Assembly (NCBI GenBank): GCA_905212515.1
Contig: CAJMEU010000157.1
Span: 1 to 6,595 of the forward strand
Source: an uncultured Oscillospiraceae bacterium
GTDB taxonomy: Bacteria > Bacillota > Clostridia > Oscillospirales > Ruminococcaceae
Reading direction: 5' to 3'
DNA: 6,595 nucleotides
Shown: positions 1 through 6,588 of the stretch, in pieces
How the letters are laid out: each line of letters begins with the position of its first letter
Position numbering within the stretch: position 1 is the stretch's first letter
Made by a program: the position numbers and the translations under genes
The notes under the pieces: model-generated
The model's database searches: none
Told to the model about the DNA's origin: nothing
What the model saw: the letters and a program-made list of their open reading frames with translations, nothing else

Positions 1-468
1 GGGAAGGGGCTTGGCCAGGCCACATAGGACGCCCAGCCCCCAGCCCGCCAGGCCCGGTACCCCCTCATTGGCACCGTACTTGTCCGGGTCGTGGATCTGG
101 ACCGCCTGGTTCCACAGCGCGGGCCGGGGCCCCACCACGCTCATCTGCCCCGCCAGGATATTGAACAGCTGGGGCAGCTCGTCCAGGCTGGTTTTGCGCA
201 GGATGCGGCCGCATTTGGTGATCCTTGCCTCCGGGTCCTTCAGCAGATGGGTGGGCACGTCTCCCGGCGTGTCGGCATACATGGTGCGGAATTTGAGGAT
301 ATTGAAATACGTTTTGCCTTTGCCCACACGCTTTTGTTTGAACAGAACCGGGCCTTTTGAATCGCACTTCACCCAAACAGCCACCGCCAGCAGCACGGGA
401 GACAAGACCACCGTGCCGGCCAAGGCCATGATAAAGTCCAGCGCACGTTTGATCACACGCCGATACAT
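1..468 (-). CDS. Initiating sugar-1-phosphate transferase (PglC/WcaJ-type), incomplete at window edge
   Basis: Transfers a sugar-1-phosphate from a UDP-sugar to undecaprenyl phosphate at the inner face of the membrane, starting assembly of a surface glycan. I translated 156 codons from the ATG at 466-468 with no stop before the window edge; full-length family members are about 200-230 residues, so the C-terminus is missing. Visible features: a hydrophobic N-terminal re-entrant helix at about residues 10-33 with the Ser-Pro break (S23-P24) typical of monotopic transferases, KFRTM at 59-63, the PTHLL segment at 72-76, LRKTSLDELPQ at 90-100 containing the catalytic Asp-Glu pair (D96, E97), and MSVVGPRPALWNQ at 109-121. 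The start is supported by AGGAGGA at 475-481, six bases upstream. It follows the dehydratase by 24 bases, so the two are co-transcribed. Odd point: after PGLAGW (138-143) the usual AQINGRDEL-like stretch is absent and a hydrophobic tail is read instead. Family assignment is firm; sugar specificity is unknown. Confidence 0.93.
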   Translation of the reverse strand, partial: MYRRVIKRALDFIMALAGTVVLSPVLLAVAVWVKCDSKGPVLFKQKRVGKGKTYFNILKFRTMYADTPGDVPTHLLKDPEARITKCGRILRKTSLDELPQLFNILAGQMSVVGPRPALWNQAVQIHDPDKYGANEGVPGLAGWGLGVLCGLAKPLP

Positions 469-474
469 CCAGTT

Positions 475-481
475 TCCTCCT
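475..481 (-). promoter_or_regulatory. Ribosome binding site of the sugar transferase
   Basis: The minus strand reads AGGAGGA, a near-complete match to the anti-Shine-Dalgarno complement, six bases before the ATG at 466-468. It lies in the 24-base gap after the dehydratase stop codon and fixes the start of the sugar transferase. Confidence 0.85.
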
Positions 482-492
482 CAAAAGCGCCT

Positions 493-2373
493 TTATTCGT
501 AATGATGCTCTTCGTGGGTGAAGGTGGGCACCATGTCAATGAGCGCCTGCACCAAATTCTCGCTGTTGTTGGAATAGGCGATGGCCTTCAGGGAGGCCAG
601 ATGGTCGAAGAAGGTGGCCTTGTTCAATTCCAGCGGGGAGCCGACGAAAATTTTCCGATTGTCGGTTTTGCGCACGCCCTCTTCGTCCATCAACAGCTCT
701 TCGTACAGCTTTTCGCCCGGGCGCAGGCCTGTGAAGCGGATCTCGATATCCTTATAGGGGATGAGGCCGGACAGCTTGATCAGGTTTTCGGCCAGATCCA
801 AAATTTTCACCGGCTTGCCCATGTCCAGCACGAAGATCTCGCCGCCCTGCCCCATCTCGCCGGCCTCCAGCACCAGGTTGACGGCCTCGGGAATGGTCAT
901 GAAATAGCGCACAATATCCGGGTGGGTGACGGTAACGGGCCCGCCGCCGGCGATCTGTTCTTTGAACAGGGGGATCACCGACCCATTGGAGCCCAGCACG
1001 TTGCCGAAGCGCACGGCCACGAATTTGGTGTGGCTCTTCTGCGCCAGGGCCTGCACGATCATCTCGCACAAGCGCTTGGTGGCGCCCATCACGTTGGTAG
1101 GATTGACAGCTTTGTCCGTGGAAATCAGCACAAAGCGCTCGGCGCCGTATTTTTCCGCCGAGACGGCCACATTGTAGGTGCCGAACACGTTGTTCTTCAC
1201 CGCCTCTTCGGGCGAGTCCTCCATCAGGGGCACATGCTTGTGGGCCGCCGCGTGGAACACCACGTCCGGGTGCAGCCGCTCGAACAGGGCGTCCATCTTT
1301 TTGGAATCGCGCACCGAGGCGATGTACACTTCCAGGTCCAGCTTGGCGCCGTAGCGGCGCGCCAGCTCCTGCTGGATGGAATAGGCGCTGTTCTCGTAGA
1401 TATCCACGATAATCAGGCGCTTGGGCCCGCAGGCTGCGATCTGACGGCACAGCTCGCTGCCGATGGAACCGCCGCCGCCCGTCACCAGCACGGTTTTGCC
1501 GCGCACCAGGCGGCTGGAGGTATCGGTCAGTTCCACTTCCGGCCGGCCCAGCACGTCCTCCACTTTCACGTCACGCACACGGGACAGGAAATCCTTGCCG
1601 TCCGCGATCATTTTCACAATGTCCGGCAGGATGCGCACGTTGCACTTTGTCTTGTTGCAGATGCTTAAAATGCGGCGCTTGTTCTCGTCGTCCACCGTGG
1701 GAATGGCCAGCAGGATGGTCTCGATCTCGCACCGTTCCACCAATTCAGGGATGTCGTTGGTGGTGCCCATGATCTGCACCCCCATGATGGCGCGGCCCAC
1801 TTTTTCCGGCGCGTCGTCCACACAGCAGATGATGTTCATGTCCGGCGCTTTGTTCTTGGCCACCTCGTGCAGCAGGGTACTGGCCGCGTCGCCCGCGCCG
1901 ATCATCAGCGTGCGCCGACGGGACACCTTGCGCTTGGCCAGGGTGGTGTTGCGGTACATGCGGTAAGTCAGGCGCGAGTAGAGTGTGAGCGACGAGGCGA
2001 ACAGTGCACTGAGGAAATACACGGGGATGGGCACCCGCCGCTCCTGCCCCCACAAAAGCAGGGTGACGCCCACAAAAATGGCCACGGCGATGACAGAGGC
2101 CACGCACAGGCGGAAGAACTCGACGATCTCCGCATAGCGCCACAGGCTGTCGTACATGCCCATCAGGCCGTAGACGATCTCGTAGCAGCAGACGAAGAAG
2201 AAACAGCTTGCCACCAGCAGGCTGTTGTACTCGGAAAAAGAGGTGCGTCCCTGGATCATGATCCAAGGCAGCAGATACGACACTGTGACCACCACAATGT
2301 CGAACGCGATCAATATCTGCTTGCGGAAGCGCTGGGCGAACTCCGTCAAATATTTTGTCAATCGGATCACCAA
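493..2373 (-). CDS. Membrane-bound UDP-sugar 4,6-dehydratase (PglF/WbpM/CapD/EpsC class)
   Basis: NAD-dependent conversion of a UDP-N-acetylhexosamine to the 4-keto-6-deoxy sugar, an early step in making bacillosamine-, FucNAc- or QuiNAc-type sugars for surface glycans. The 626-residue length is normal for the long membrane form. Order of parts: about four N-terminal membrane helices (roughly 20-40, 50-69, 88-108, 115-133); a first Rossmann fold with GAGDAAS at 159-165; then the catalytic SDR domain with TGGGGSIGSE at 298-307 for NAD binding, VDIYEN at 323-328, HAAAHKHVPLME at 374-385, STDKAVNPTNVMGATKR at 418-434 and RFTGLRPGEKLYEELL at 546-561. T419-D420-K421 and the Met-for-Tyr form of the YxxxK motif (M429, K433) are the hallmarks of this subfamily. 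It is the first gene after its own promoter and precedes the initiating transferase. There is no ATG start: candidates are TTG 2373, GTG 2370 and TTG 2361, and an in-frame TAA lies just upstream. The exact product sugar cannot be read from the sequence. Confidence 0.95.
   Translation of the reverse strand: MVIRLTKYLTEFAQRFRKQILIAFDIVVVTVSYLLPWIMIQGRTSFSEYNSLLVASCFFFVCCYEIVYGLMGMYDSLWRYAEIVEFFRLCVASVIAVAIFVGVTLLLWGQERRVPIPVYFLSALFASSLTLYSRLTYRMYRNTTLAKRKVSRRRTLMIGAGDAASTLLHEVAKNKAPDMNIICCVDDAPEKVGRAIMGVQIMGTTNDIPELVERCEIETILLAIPTVDDENKRRILSICNKTKCNVRILPDIVKMIADGKDFLSRVRDVKVEDVLGRPEVELTDTSSRLVRGKTVLVTGGGGSIGSELCRQIAACGPKRLIIVDIYENSAYSIQQELARRYGAKLDLEVYIASVRDSKKMDALFERLHPDVVFHAAAHKHVPLMEDSPEEAVKNNVFGTYNVAVSAEKYGAERFVLISTDKAVNPTNVMGATKRLCEMIVQALAQKSHTKFVAVRFGNVLGSNGSVIPLFKEQIAGGGPVTVTHPDIVRYFMTIPEAVNLVLEAGEMGQGGEIFVLDMGKPVKILDLAENLIKLSGLIPYKDIEIRFTGLRPGEKLYEELLMDEEGVRKTDNRKIFVGSPLELNKATFFDHLASLKAIAYSNNSENLVQALIDMVPTFTHEEHHYE
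2365..2371 (-). promoter_or_regulatory. Possible ribosome binding site within the annotated dehydratase start
   Basis: The minus strand reads GGTGATC, which can pair with the 5' part of the usual 16S anti-Shine-Dalgarno tail (complement AAGGAGGTGATC). It ends three bases before TTG at 2359-2361, which equals an 8-base spacing if counted from a virtual GGAGG. This favours initiation at TTG 2361 (622 residues) over TTG 2373 or GTG 2370, which have no clear upstream site. It is a short match, so it is suggestive only. Confidence 0.35.
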
Positions 2374-2415
2374 ACTTTACGTTTTGTCGGGGCCTCATTT
2401 GTCTATATCTGTTAT

Positions 2416-2444
2416 ATTTTACAACATTTCGAACCAATAATCAA
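2416..2444 (-). promoter_or_regulatory. Sigma-A-type promoter for the dehydratase and sugar transferase genes
   Basis: On the minus strand, TTGATT (2439-2444) as the -35 box is followed after exactly 17 bases by TAAAAT (2416-2421) as the -10 box, in the only clearly AT-rich stretch of the window. Transcription would start near 2408-2410, giving a leader of about 35-50 bases before the dehydratase start. The -35 box matches four and the -10 box five of six consensus positions. No operator or riboswitch-like structure is evident in the short leader. Confidence 0.65.
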
Positions 2445-2446
2445 TC

Positions 2447-2474
2447 AAAAGGGGCAAAAGAGCACATCTGCCCC
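2447..2474 (-). terminator. Second, smaller hairpin terminator of a tandem pair
   Basis: On the minus strand GGGGCA (2469-2474) and TGCCCC (2451-2456) form a perfect six-pair GC-rich stem around a 12-base loop, followed at once by TTTT (2447-2450). The T-run stops two bases before the -35 box of the next promoter. The short stem and large loop make it weaker than the upstream hairpin. It may serve as a back-up terminator. Confidence 0.5.
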
Positions 2475-2475
2475 G

Positions 2476-2525
2476 AAAAAGGCCAAAAGCGGAACGGCGG
2501 GGCCCCTGCCCCTCGTTCCGCTTTT
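2476..2525 (-). terminator. Rho-independent terminator after the ABC-F gene
   Basis: A perfect 12-pair inverted repeat, AAAAGCGGAACG at 2514-2525 paired with 2485-2496 when read on the minus strand, encloses an inner five-pair stem GGGGC/GCCCC (2508-2512 with 2499-2503) closed by a four-base loop. The outer stem ends in TTTT and, after GGCC, a second run TTTTT (2476-2480). It lies 41 bases past the ABC-F stop codon, so it should end the transcript of the membrane protein and ABC-F genes. Confidence 0.85.
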
Positions 2526-2566
2526 CCTTTGCCGGCGCGGCACCTCGGGCTGCGAAACAGCGCGCT

Positions 2567-4462
2567 TCACGCCTCCCCCGCTTCCTCCGCCTCGTAAGCC
2601 TCCTGCTCTTCCACAGCCTGTTCCCACTCGGCCAGGGCTTCGTCCTGGCGAAAGCGCGCCTCGTCCAAAGCGTCGCATACTTCCCGCAGGCGGAGGTGGT
2701 CCCGCAGCACCTCCGGGTCGTTCACGTCACCCTCCAGGTCGATGATCTTGATGGCCAGCGCCTCCAGCTCGTCCTCCAGGGCCTTGACTGTCTCCCGCAG
2801 CTGGGCGCGGCGGCGGCGCTGTTCCTTTCCGTAGGCGGGCTTGGCCGGGTCTTTCTTCGCCGGCTCCTCCGCCTGCGCGGGCGCTCCGCGGTGCATCCGC
2901 GCGTCATAACTGTCGTACCGCGCCGCGCCGCCATCCTCCAGATAAAGGATGGGACAGCCCAGGCTGTTCATCAAATAGCGATCGTGGGTCACCAGTACCA
3001 GCGTGCCCTCGTACGCAGCCAGGGCGGCGGTCAGGCTCTCGCGGGTGTAGATATCCAGATGGTTGGTCGGCTCGTCCAAAAACAGCAGGTTGGGCCGCTC
3101 CAGCAGGATCTCGGCAAAGCGCAGGCGCGCCAGCTCGCCGCCGGAGAGGGCCGCGCAAGGCTTGAACACATCCTCGCCGCGAAAGTTCAGTTTGGCCAAA
3201 TGGCTGCGCACATCCAGTTCCGTCATGCGGGGATATTTGTCCCAGATGGCGCTGATGACCGTGCCGCCCCGGCGCAGCTGCTGCTGCTCGAAGATGCTGG
3301 GCTTGGCCCCCGCGCCCAGGCGCACGATGCCCGTCTGAGGCCGCAGCTTGCCGTCCAGCACGCGCAGCAGCGTGGATTTGCCCGCGCCGTTGGGCCCGGC
3401 GATCACCAGCCGCTGGCCCCGCGTCACCTGCAAATCCAGGGCCTTCACCAATTCCCTGCCGCCCAAAGTGATGCCGATGTTTTTGGCCGTCAGCAGTTCG
3501 TTGTAGGGCGTCACATCGAACTCGAAACGAAATTTCAGATCCGTGTGATGGGTCCTGGGGGCGGCGGTGATCTCCAGCTTTTCCAGCTGCTTGCGCCGGC
3601 TTTGGGCCATTTTGGTGGTGGAGGCCCGCACCAGGTTGCGCGCGATATAGTCCTCCAGCTTGGCGGCCTTTTCCACATCGGCGTCGTGCTGTTTCTGCTG
3701 CAGGGCCACGGCCGCTTCCTTCTGGGGCAGGTAGGCCGAGTAATTGCCCTTGTAGCTGACCAAACCGTGAGCCTCGATCTCGAAAATACGGTTGCACACC
3801 GCGTCGAGGAAGTAGCGGTCGTGGCTGACCACCATAATGGCCCCGGGATAGGTCTTCAGATAATTTTCCAGCCATTCCATGGTGGCAAAATCCAGGTGGT
3901 TCGTGGGCTCGTCCAAAATCAGCAGATCGGGCTTTTGCAGCAGCAGCTTGGCTAGGCACAGGCGCGTGTGCTCGCCCCCGGACAGCACAGCCACGCTTTT
4001 GCCGTAAGTCTCGGGCGGGAAGGCCATGCCGTTCAGGATCTTTTTGATCTGCGTGTCCATGTTGTAGCCGTCGGCCGCGTCAATGACGGCCTGCAGGGCC
4101 GCGTGGCGCTCCATCAGGGCGCCGTCGCCCGGGGCGGCGGCCATTTGGGCCTCCACCCGCTTCATTTCGGCCATGGCGTCCAGCACAGGGCGAAAGGCGT
4201 TCTCCATCTCGCCGTAAACGGTGCGGCCGGGGTCCAGCACGCTGTTTTGTTCCAAATACCCCACCACCGTGCCCCGGGCGAAGGACAATTCGCCGCTGTC
4301 GGGCTCGTACTCCCCGGTGATGCACTTGATCAGCGTGGTCTTGCCCGCGCCGTTCTCGCCGATGACGCCCACCCGGTCCTGACTGTCCAGGATGAAGCTG
4401 ACATCCTCCAGGCACACCTCGGCGCCAAAATATTTTTTCAGGTTCTGTATGGTCAATAACAT
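2567..4462 (-). CDS. ABC-F family ATPase, YdiF-like ribosome-associated factor
   Basis: A soluble twin-ATPase without membrane domains. ABC-F proteins bind the ribosomal E site and relieve stalled or antibiotic-bound ribosomes. First cassette: Walker A GENGAGKTT at 35-43, signature LSGGE at 160-164, Walker B with LLILDEPTNHLD at 180-191, H-loop SHDRYFLD at 213-220. Interdomain linker about 235-320, with RASTTKMAQSRRKQLEKLE at 279-297, strongly reminiscent of Bacillus YdiF. Second cassette: GPNGAGKST at 356-364, LSGGE at 439-443, LLFLDEPTNHLD at 459-470, THDRYLMN at 492-499. A Lys/Ala/Glu-rich tether (about 525-550) leads to a C-terminal coiled coil (about 550-625) of the Uup/YdiF kind. All catalytic motifs are intact. 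The first signature continues HTR rather than the common QKTR or QKAR. The start is ATG 4460-4462, two bases after the upstream stop. A housekeeping role is more likely than antibiotic resistance, but sequence alone cannot separate them. Confidence 0.95.
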   Translation of the reverse strand: MLLTIQNLKKYFGAEVCLEDVSFILDSQDRVGVIGENGAGKTTLIKCITGEYEPDSGELSFARGTVVGYLEQNSVLDPGRTVYGEMENAFRPVLDAMAEMKRVEAQMAAAPGDGALMERHAALQAVIDAADGYNMDTQIKKILNGMAFPPETYGKSVAVLSGGEHTRLCLAKLLLQKPDLLILDEPTNHLDFATMEWLENYLKTYPGAIMVVSHDRYFLDAVCNRIFEIEAHGLVSYKGNYSAYLPQKEAAVALQQKQHDADVEKAAKLEDYIARNLVRASTTKMAQSRRKQLEKLEITAAPRTHHTDLKFRFEFDVTPYNELLTAKNIGITLGGRELVKALDLQVTRGQRLVIAGPNGAGKSTLLRVLDGKLRPQTGIVRLGAGAKPSIFEQQQLRRGGTVISAIWDKYPRMTELDVRSHLAKLNFRGEDVFKPCAALSGGELARLRFAEILLERPNLLFLDEPTNHLDIYTRESLTAALAAYEGTLVLVTHDRYLMNSLGCPILYLEDGGAARYDSYDARMHRGAPAQAEEPAKKDPAKPAYGKEQRRRRAQLRETVKALEDELEALAIKIIDLEGDVNDPEVLRDHLRLREVCDALDEARFRQDEALAEWEQAVEEQEAYEAEEAGEA

Positions 4463-4464
4463 AA

Positions 4465-6522
4465 TTACTCTCTCAAATGATAAATCTGCACGTCTTCGTT
4501 TTCGTATAAAAGTTCAAATTCGCTGAGCTGGCCTACATCCCCGGGGTATTGGGCCGAGTACACCAGGTACTGGATGCCCGCCTCCCTGCACAGGGCCGCC
4601 GCCTCGCCGGGCGGGGTGGCCGCGCTGAACAGCGCCGCGTTCACCGCCTGTTTTTCAGCCAGCAGCTGCTCCGACACGCCCATGTTGGTGACGGCATAGG
4701 TATATCCCTCCATATACGCCTGCCGGCCGGACAAAGCCGTGTACAGGCTGGAGATGCCGTCCCCGGAACCGGCCATGCTGTGGATGCGGTTGGTGGCGAA
4801 CACCGCGCCTCCATCCGTGTTTTCCCGCAGCCACCGGGCCGCGGCTTCATCGCCGGCCGTGGCCGTGCTGACGTAAGGATATTTGGGAATGACATCCAGG
4901 TTGCGTCCCAGCTGGCGCAGGCCGCTGCCCGTAAAGTTTACCACAAGCACGGCCGTGGTGGCAAGGCCCAAAGCGCCGCACAGGGCCATAACTTTGGCGA
5001 ATGCGCCTTTTTTCAGCCGCGGAAGCTGATCGATCGCCAGCAAATTCATAAAGAAAATGGCAATGAGGGCAAAGTAAAGCTGGCTGTAAGAGGGGTGCCA
5101 AAAGAGGAAAAAGGCCAGCCAGCCGCCGGCCACCACACCGTTGGCGAACAGTCGCGGCGCAGGCAGGCGCCACAGGTTTTTCACGTCGCCCGCAAGGCCC
5201 TTTACATACAGCGGGAACTGGAACGGCTGCATACAGAAACAGTGCCCCACACAGGCCAATACCACGCACGCCCACCAGGTAACGGCGTTGTACCCGCGCA
5301 CGCCGGCCAGGGCCGCGTACACCGGCGAGGCCTCGATGGTTTTATAGCCCAAGTGCACGCTGTTGTTGGCGCCGGAGGAAAAAATGACGAAATACACCAC
5401 CGCGAAGATGGCCGCCGCGCCCGCCAGGCACACCAGCGCGCGGCCGTATTTGGGCCTGCGCGCCAAGGCGAACAGCATGGTGATGCAGAAACTGCACAGC
5501 ACGATGGCCGCCGCCGGCCCTTTGGCAAAGCACACCATCACCGTGGCGCACAAAAATGTGGCCACATACCGCACGCTGACGGCAAAGCCCCTTTCCGCCA
5601 TGCCGAACAGCAGGATGGCAAAAATGGAGATAAAGATCAGCGCCGTGGACTGGCTGTTCACGTTGGTGATCAGGTGCATCAGGTTGGTGTTGCTGAAGAT
5701 CCCCGTGCCGCTGCGCAGCGCCGCGCCCAAGCTGGCGCAGTTGAACAAAAACAGCGAGGCGGTAAAGGCCAGCGCTTTGTTTTCACTGCCTTTGTAGAAC
5801 TGCACGCCCAAGGCATAAACGCAGCACAGCAGCGCCGCTAGCACCAGCGGCCCGGCGTACAGGGTGAGGATGTCCCAGCAGGATACGCCCGACACAAGGC
5901 TCAGGCCGCCCATCACCAGTTCGGTGAGATAATGGTAGGAAAGGCGCACGCCGGAAAAGCGGATATCCTGGGGCGGGAAACCCAGCGCGAAGGACTGGGC
6001 GTTGCCGATGTTCCACAGCACGTCCTGGTTGGGCACGATGGCCTCTGCCGCAGCCGGATGGGCGTTCTTTACCGACACCATCAGCCCAAATAGCGCCGCC
6101 AGCGCGCCCCACAGGGCCAGGCGGCACAAAAAGCCGCCGTCCGCGTATAAAGCGCGCAGCGTTCCGCGAGGGCGCAGCCGCACCATCCCCAACAAGAATA
6201 CAAGGCCCAGCACCGGCGGCAATACGCGCAGCAGCCCCAAAAGTCCCAAGCGGATGCACACACAGGCCAAAGCGGCTAAAAAGCCGGTGCCGTACAGAAT
6301 GGCCAGCGGGTTTTCCATGCCGGGCAGCGCCTTTTCCAGCCCGGAAAGGCGGGCAAAAAAGCGCCCGGGCAAGTCCAGATAGAGCACGGCGCACAGCGCC
6401 GTGAGGCCGGCACCATATACGGTGCCGCCGGAAAAGCGCACCAAAACAAGCCATGCGAGCACCCCCAGGGCACACACCGCCAGTTTCGTGCGGGCAAAGC
6501 CGTTTTTCAGTTGTAAAAACAT
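4465..6522 (-). CDS. Multi-pass membrane protein, GT-C glycosyltransferase-like, function unassigned
   Basis: I do not recognise a named family with certainty. The 685 residues contain about 14-16 hydrophobic helices (for example 12-29, 72-90, 93-115, 131-150, 219-240, 292-310, 315-333, 336-354, 362-381, 413-431, 461-477, 480-497, 508-527) and end in a soluble domain at about 545-685. A large loop at about 151-198 holds HPAAAEAIVPNQDVLW (D167) and RLSYHYLTE (H197), in the place where GT-C enzymes carry a catalytic acidic residue. The C-terminal part has AARWLRENTDGGAVFATN at 561-578 and ALSGRQAYMEGYTY at 596-609, a pattern I associate with large bacterial GT-C-like membrane proteins of unknown function. 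A role transferring sugar from a polyprenyl-phosphate donor outside the membrane is an inference. Start ATG 6520-6522 has no good ribosome binding site, and the frame stays open to the window edge, so a longer N-terminus is possible. It is co-transcribed with the ABC-F gene. Confidence 0.8.
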   Translation of the reverse strand: MFLQLKNGFARTKLAVCALGVLAWLVLVRFSGGTVYGAGLTALCAVLYLDLPGRFFARLSGLEKALPGMENPLAILYGTGFLAALACVCIRLGLLGLLRVLPPVLGLVFLLGMVRLRPRGTLRALYADGGFLCRLALWGALAALFGLMVSVKNAHPAAAEAIVPNQDVLWNIGNAQSFALGFPPQDIRFSGVRLSYHYLTELVMGGLSLVSGVSCWDILTLYAGPLVLAALLCCVYALGVQFYKGSENKALAFTASLFLFNCASLGAALRSGTGIFSNTNLMHLITNVNSQSTALIFISIFAILLFGMAERGFAVSVRYVATFLCATVMVCFAKGPAAAIVLCSFCITMLFALARRPKYGRALVCLAGAAAIFAVVYFVIFSSGANNSVHLGYKTIEASPVYAALAGVRGYNAVTWWACVVLACVGHCFCMQPFQFPLYVKGLAGDVKNLWRLPAPRLFANGVVAGGWLAFFLFWHPSYSQLYFALIAIFFMNLLAIDQLPRLKKGAFAKVMALCGALGLATTAVLVVNFTGSGLRQLGRNLDVIPKYPYVSTATAGDEAAARWLRENTDGGAVFATNRIHSMAGSGDGISSLYTALSGRQAYMEGYTYAVTNMGVSEQLLAEKQAVNAALFSAATPPGEAAALCREAGIQYLVYSAQYPGDVGQLSEFELLYENEDVQIYHLRE
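4468..4474 (-). promoter_or_regulatory. Ribosome binding site of the ABC-F gene, inside the end of the membrane protein gene
   Basis: The minus strand reads GAGAGAG, overlapping the last two codons and first stop base of the membrane protein gene. It lies five bases before the ABC-F ATG at 4460-4462. With only two bases between stop and start, ribosomes finishing the first gene could restart on the second, so translational coupling is likely. Confidence 0.55.
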
Positions 6523-6549
6523 CTGCCGCAGTTTTGTCCCCCGCCGTGC

Positions 6550-6588
6550 AAAGGCCGCCCGGTGGCCGCGGCCGGGGCGGGGGGCTTT
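6550..6588. repeat. GC-rich imperfect inverted repeat upstream of the membrane protein gene
   Basis: AAAG plus CCGCCC on the left arm (6550-6560) can pair, with a bulge, to GGGCGG plus CTTT on the right arm (6576-6588). The centre contains the perfect ten-base palindrome GGCCGCGGCC (6564-6573). On the minus strand it ends in CCTTT, so it could be a weak terminator of an unseen upstream gene, but the T-run is poor. Only 27 bases separate it from the ATG at 6522, leaving no room for a promoter between them. The structure may also be chance in very GC-rich DNA. Confidence 0.3.

Noticed and set aside
65..484. A 139-codon minus-strand frame overlapping the sugar transferase.
   Set aside because: It is a shifted reading of the same DNA; the true frame, from ATG 468, shows the full set of transferase motifs and has a strong ribosome binding site.
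502..1668. A 388-codon open frame on the plus strand, antisense to the dehydratase.
   Set aside because: Its translation is His-, Gln-, Gly- and Ala-rich with no recognisable domain, and it mirrors the codon pattern of the dehydratase, a common artefact opposite GC-rich genes.
1745..2437. A minus-strand frame starting with ATG 2435-2437 and running 230 codons, overlapping the start of the dehydratase.
   Set aside because: It is out of frame with the dehydratase, its sequence past the start is Arg/Pro/His-rich without a domain, and its ATG lies upstream of the predicted transcription start.
2225..2597. Short plus-strand open frames across the intergenic gap.
   Set aside because: They cross the terminators and promoter, have no ribosome binding site that I can see, and show no protein-like composition.
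2696..3955. A 419-codon open frame on the plus strand, antisense to the ABC-F gene.
   Set aside because: Low-complexity His/Gln/Val/Gly composition, no motif, and it lies wholly opposite an ABC-F gene with every catalytic motif intact.
2567..4462. Reading the ABC-F protein as a transporter ATPase paired with the adjacent membrane protein.
   Set aside because: Two fused cassettes with the RASTTKMAQSRRKQLEKLE linker and a C-terminal coiled coil are ABC-F features; the membrane protein does not resemble an ABC permease.
4549..5841. A 430-codon open frame on the plus strand, antisense to the membrane protein.
   Set aside because: Rich in Arg, His, Gln and Gly with no hydrophobic or domain pattern; it is the complement of hydrophobic codons in the real gene.
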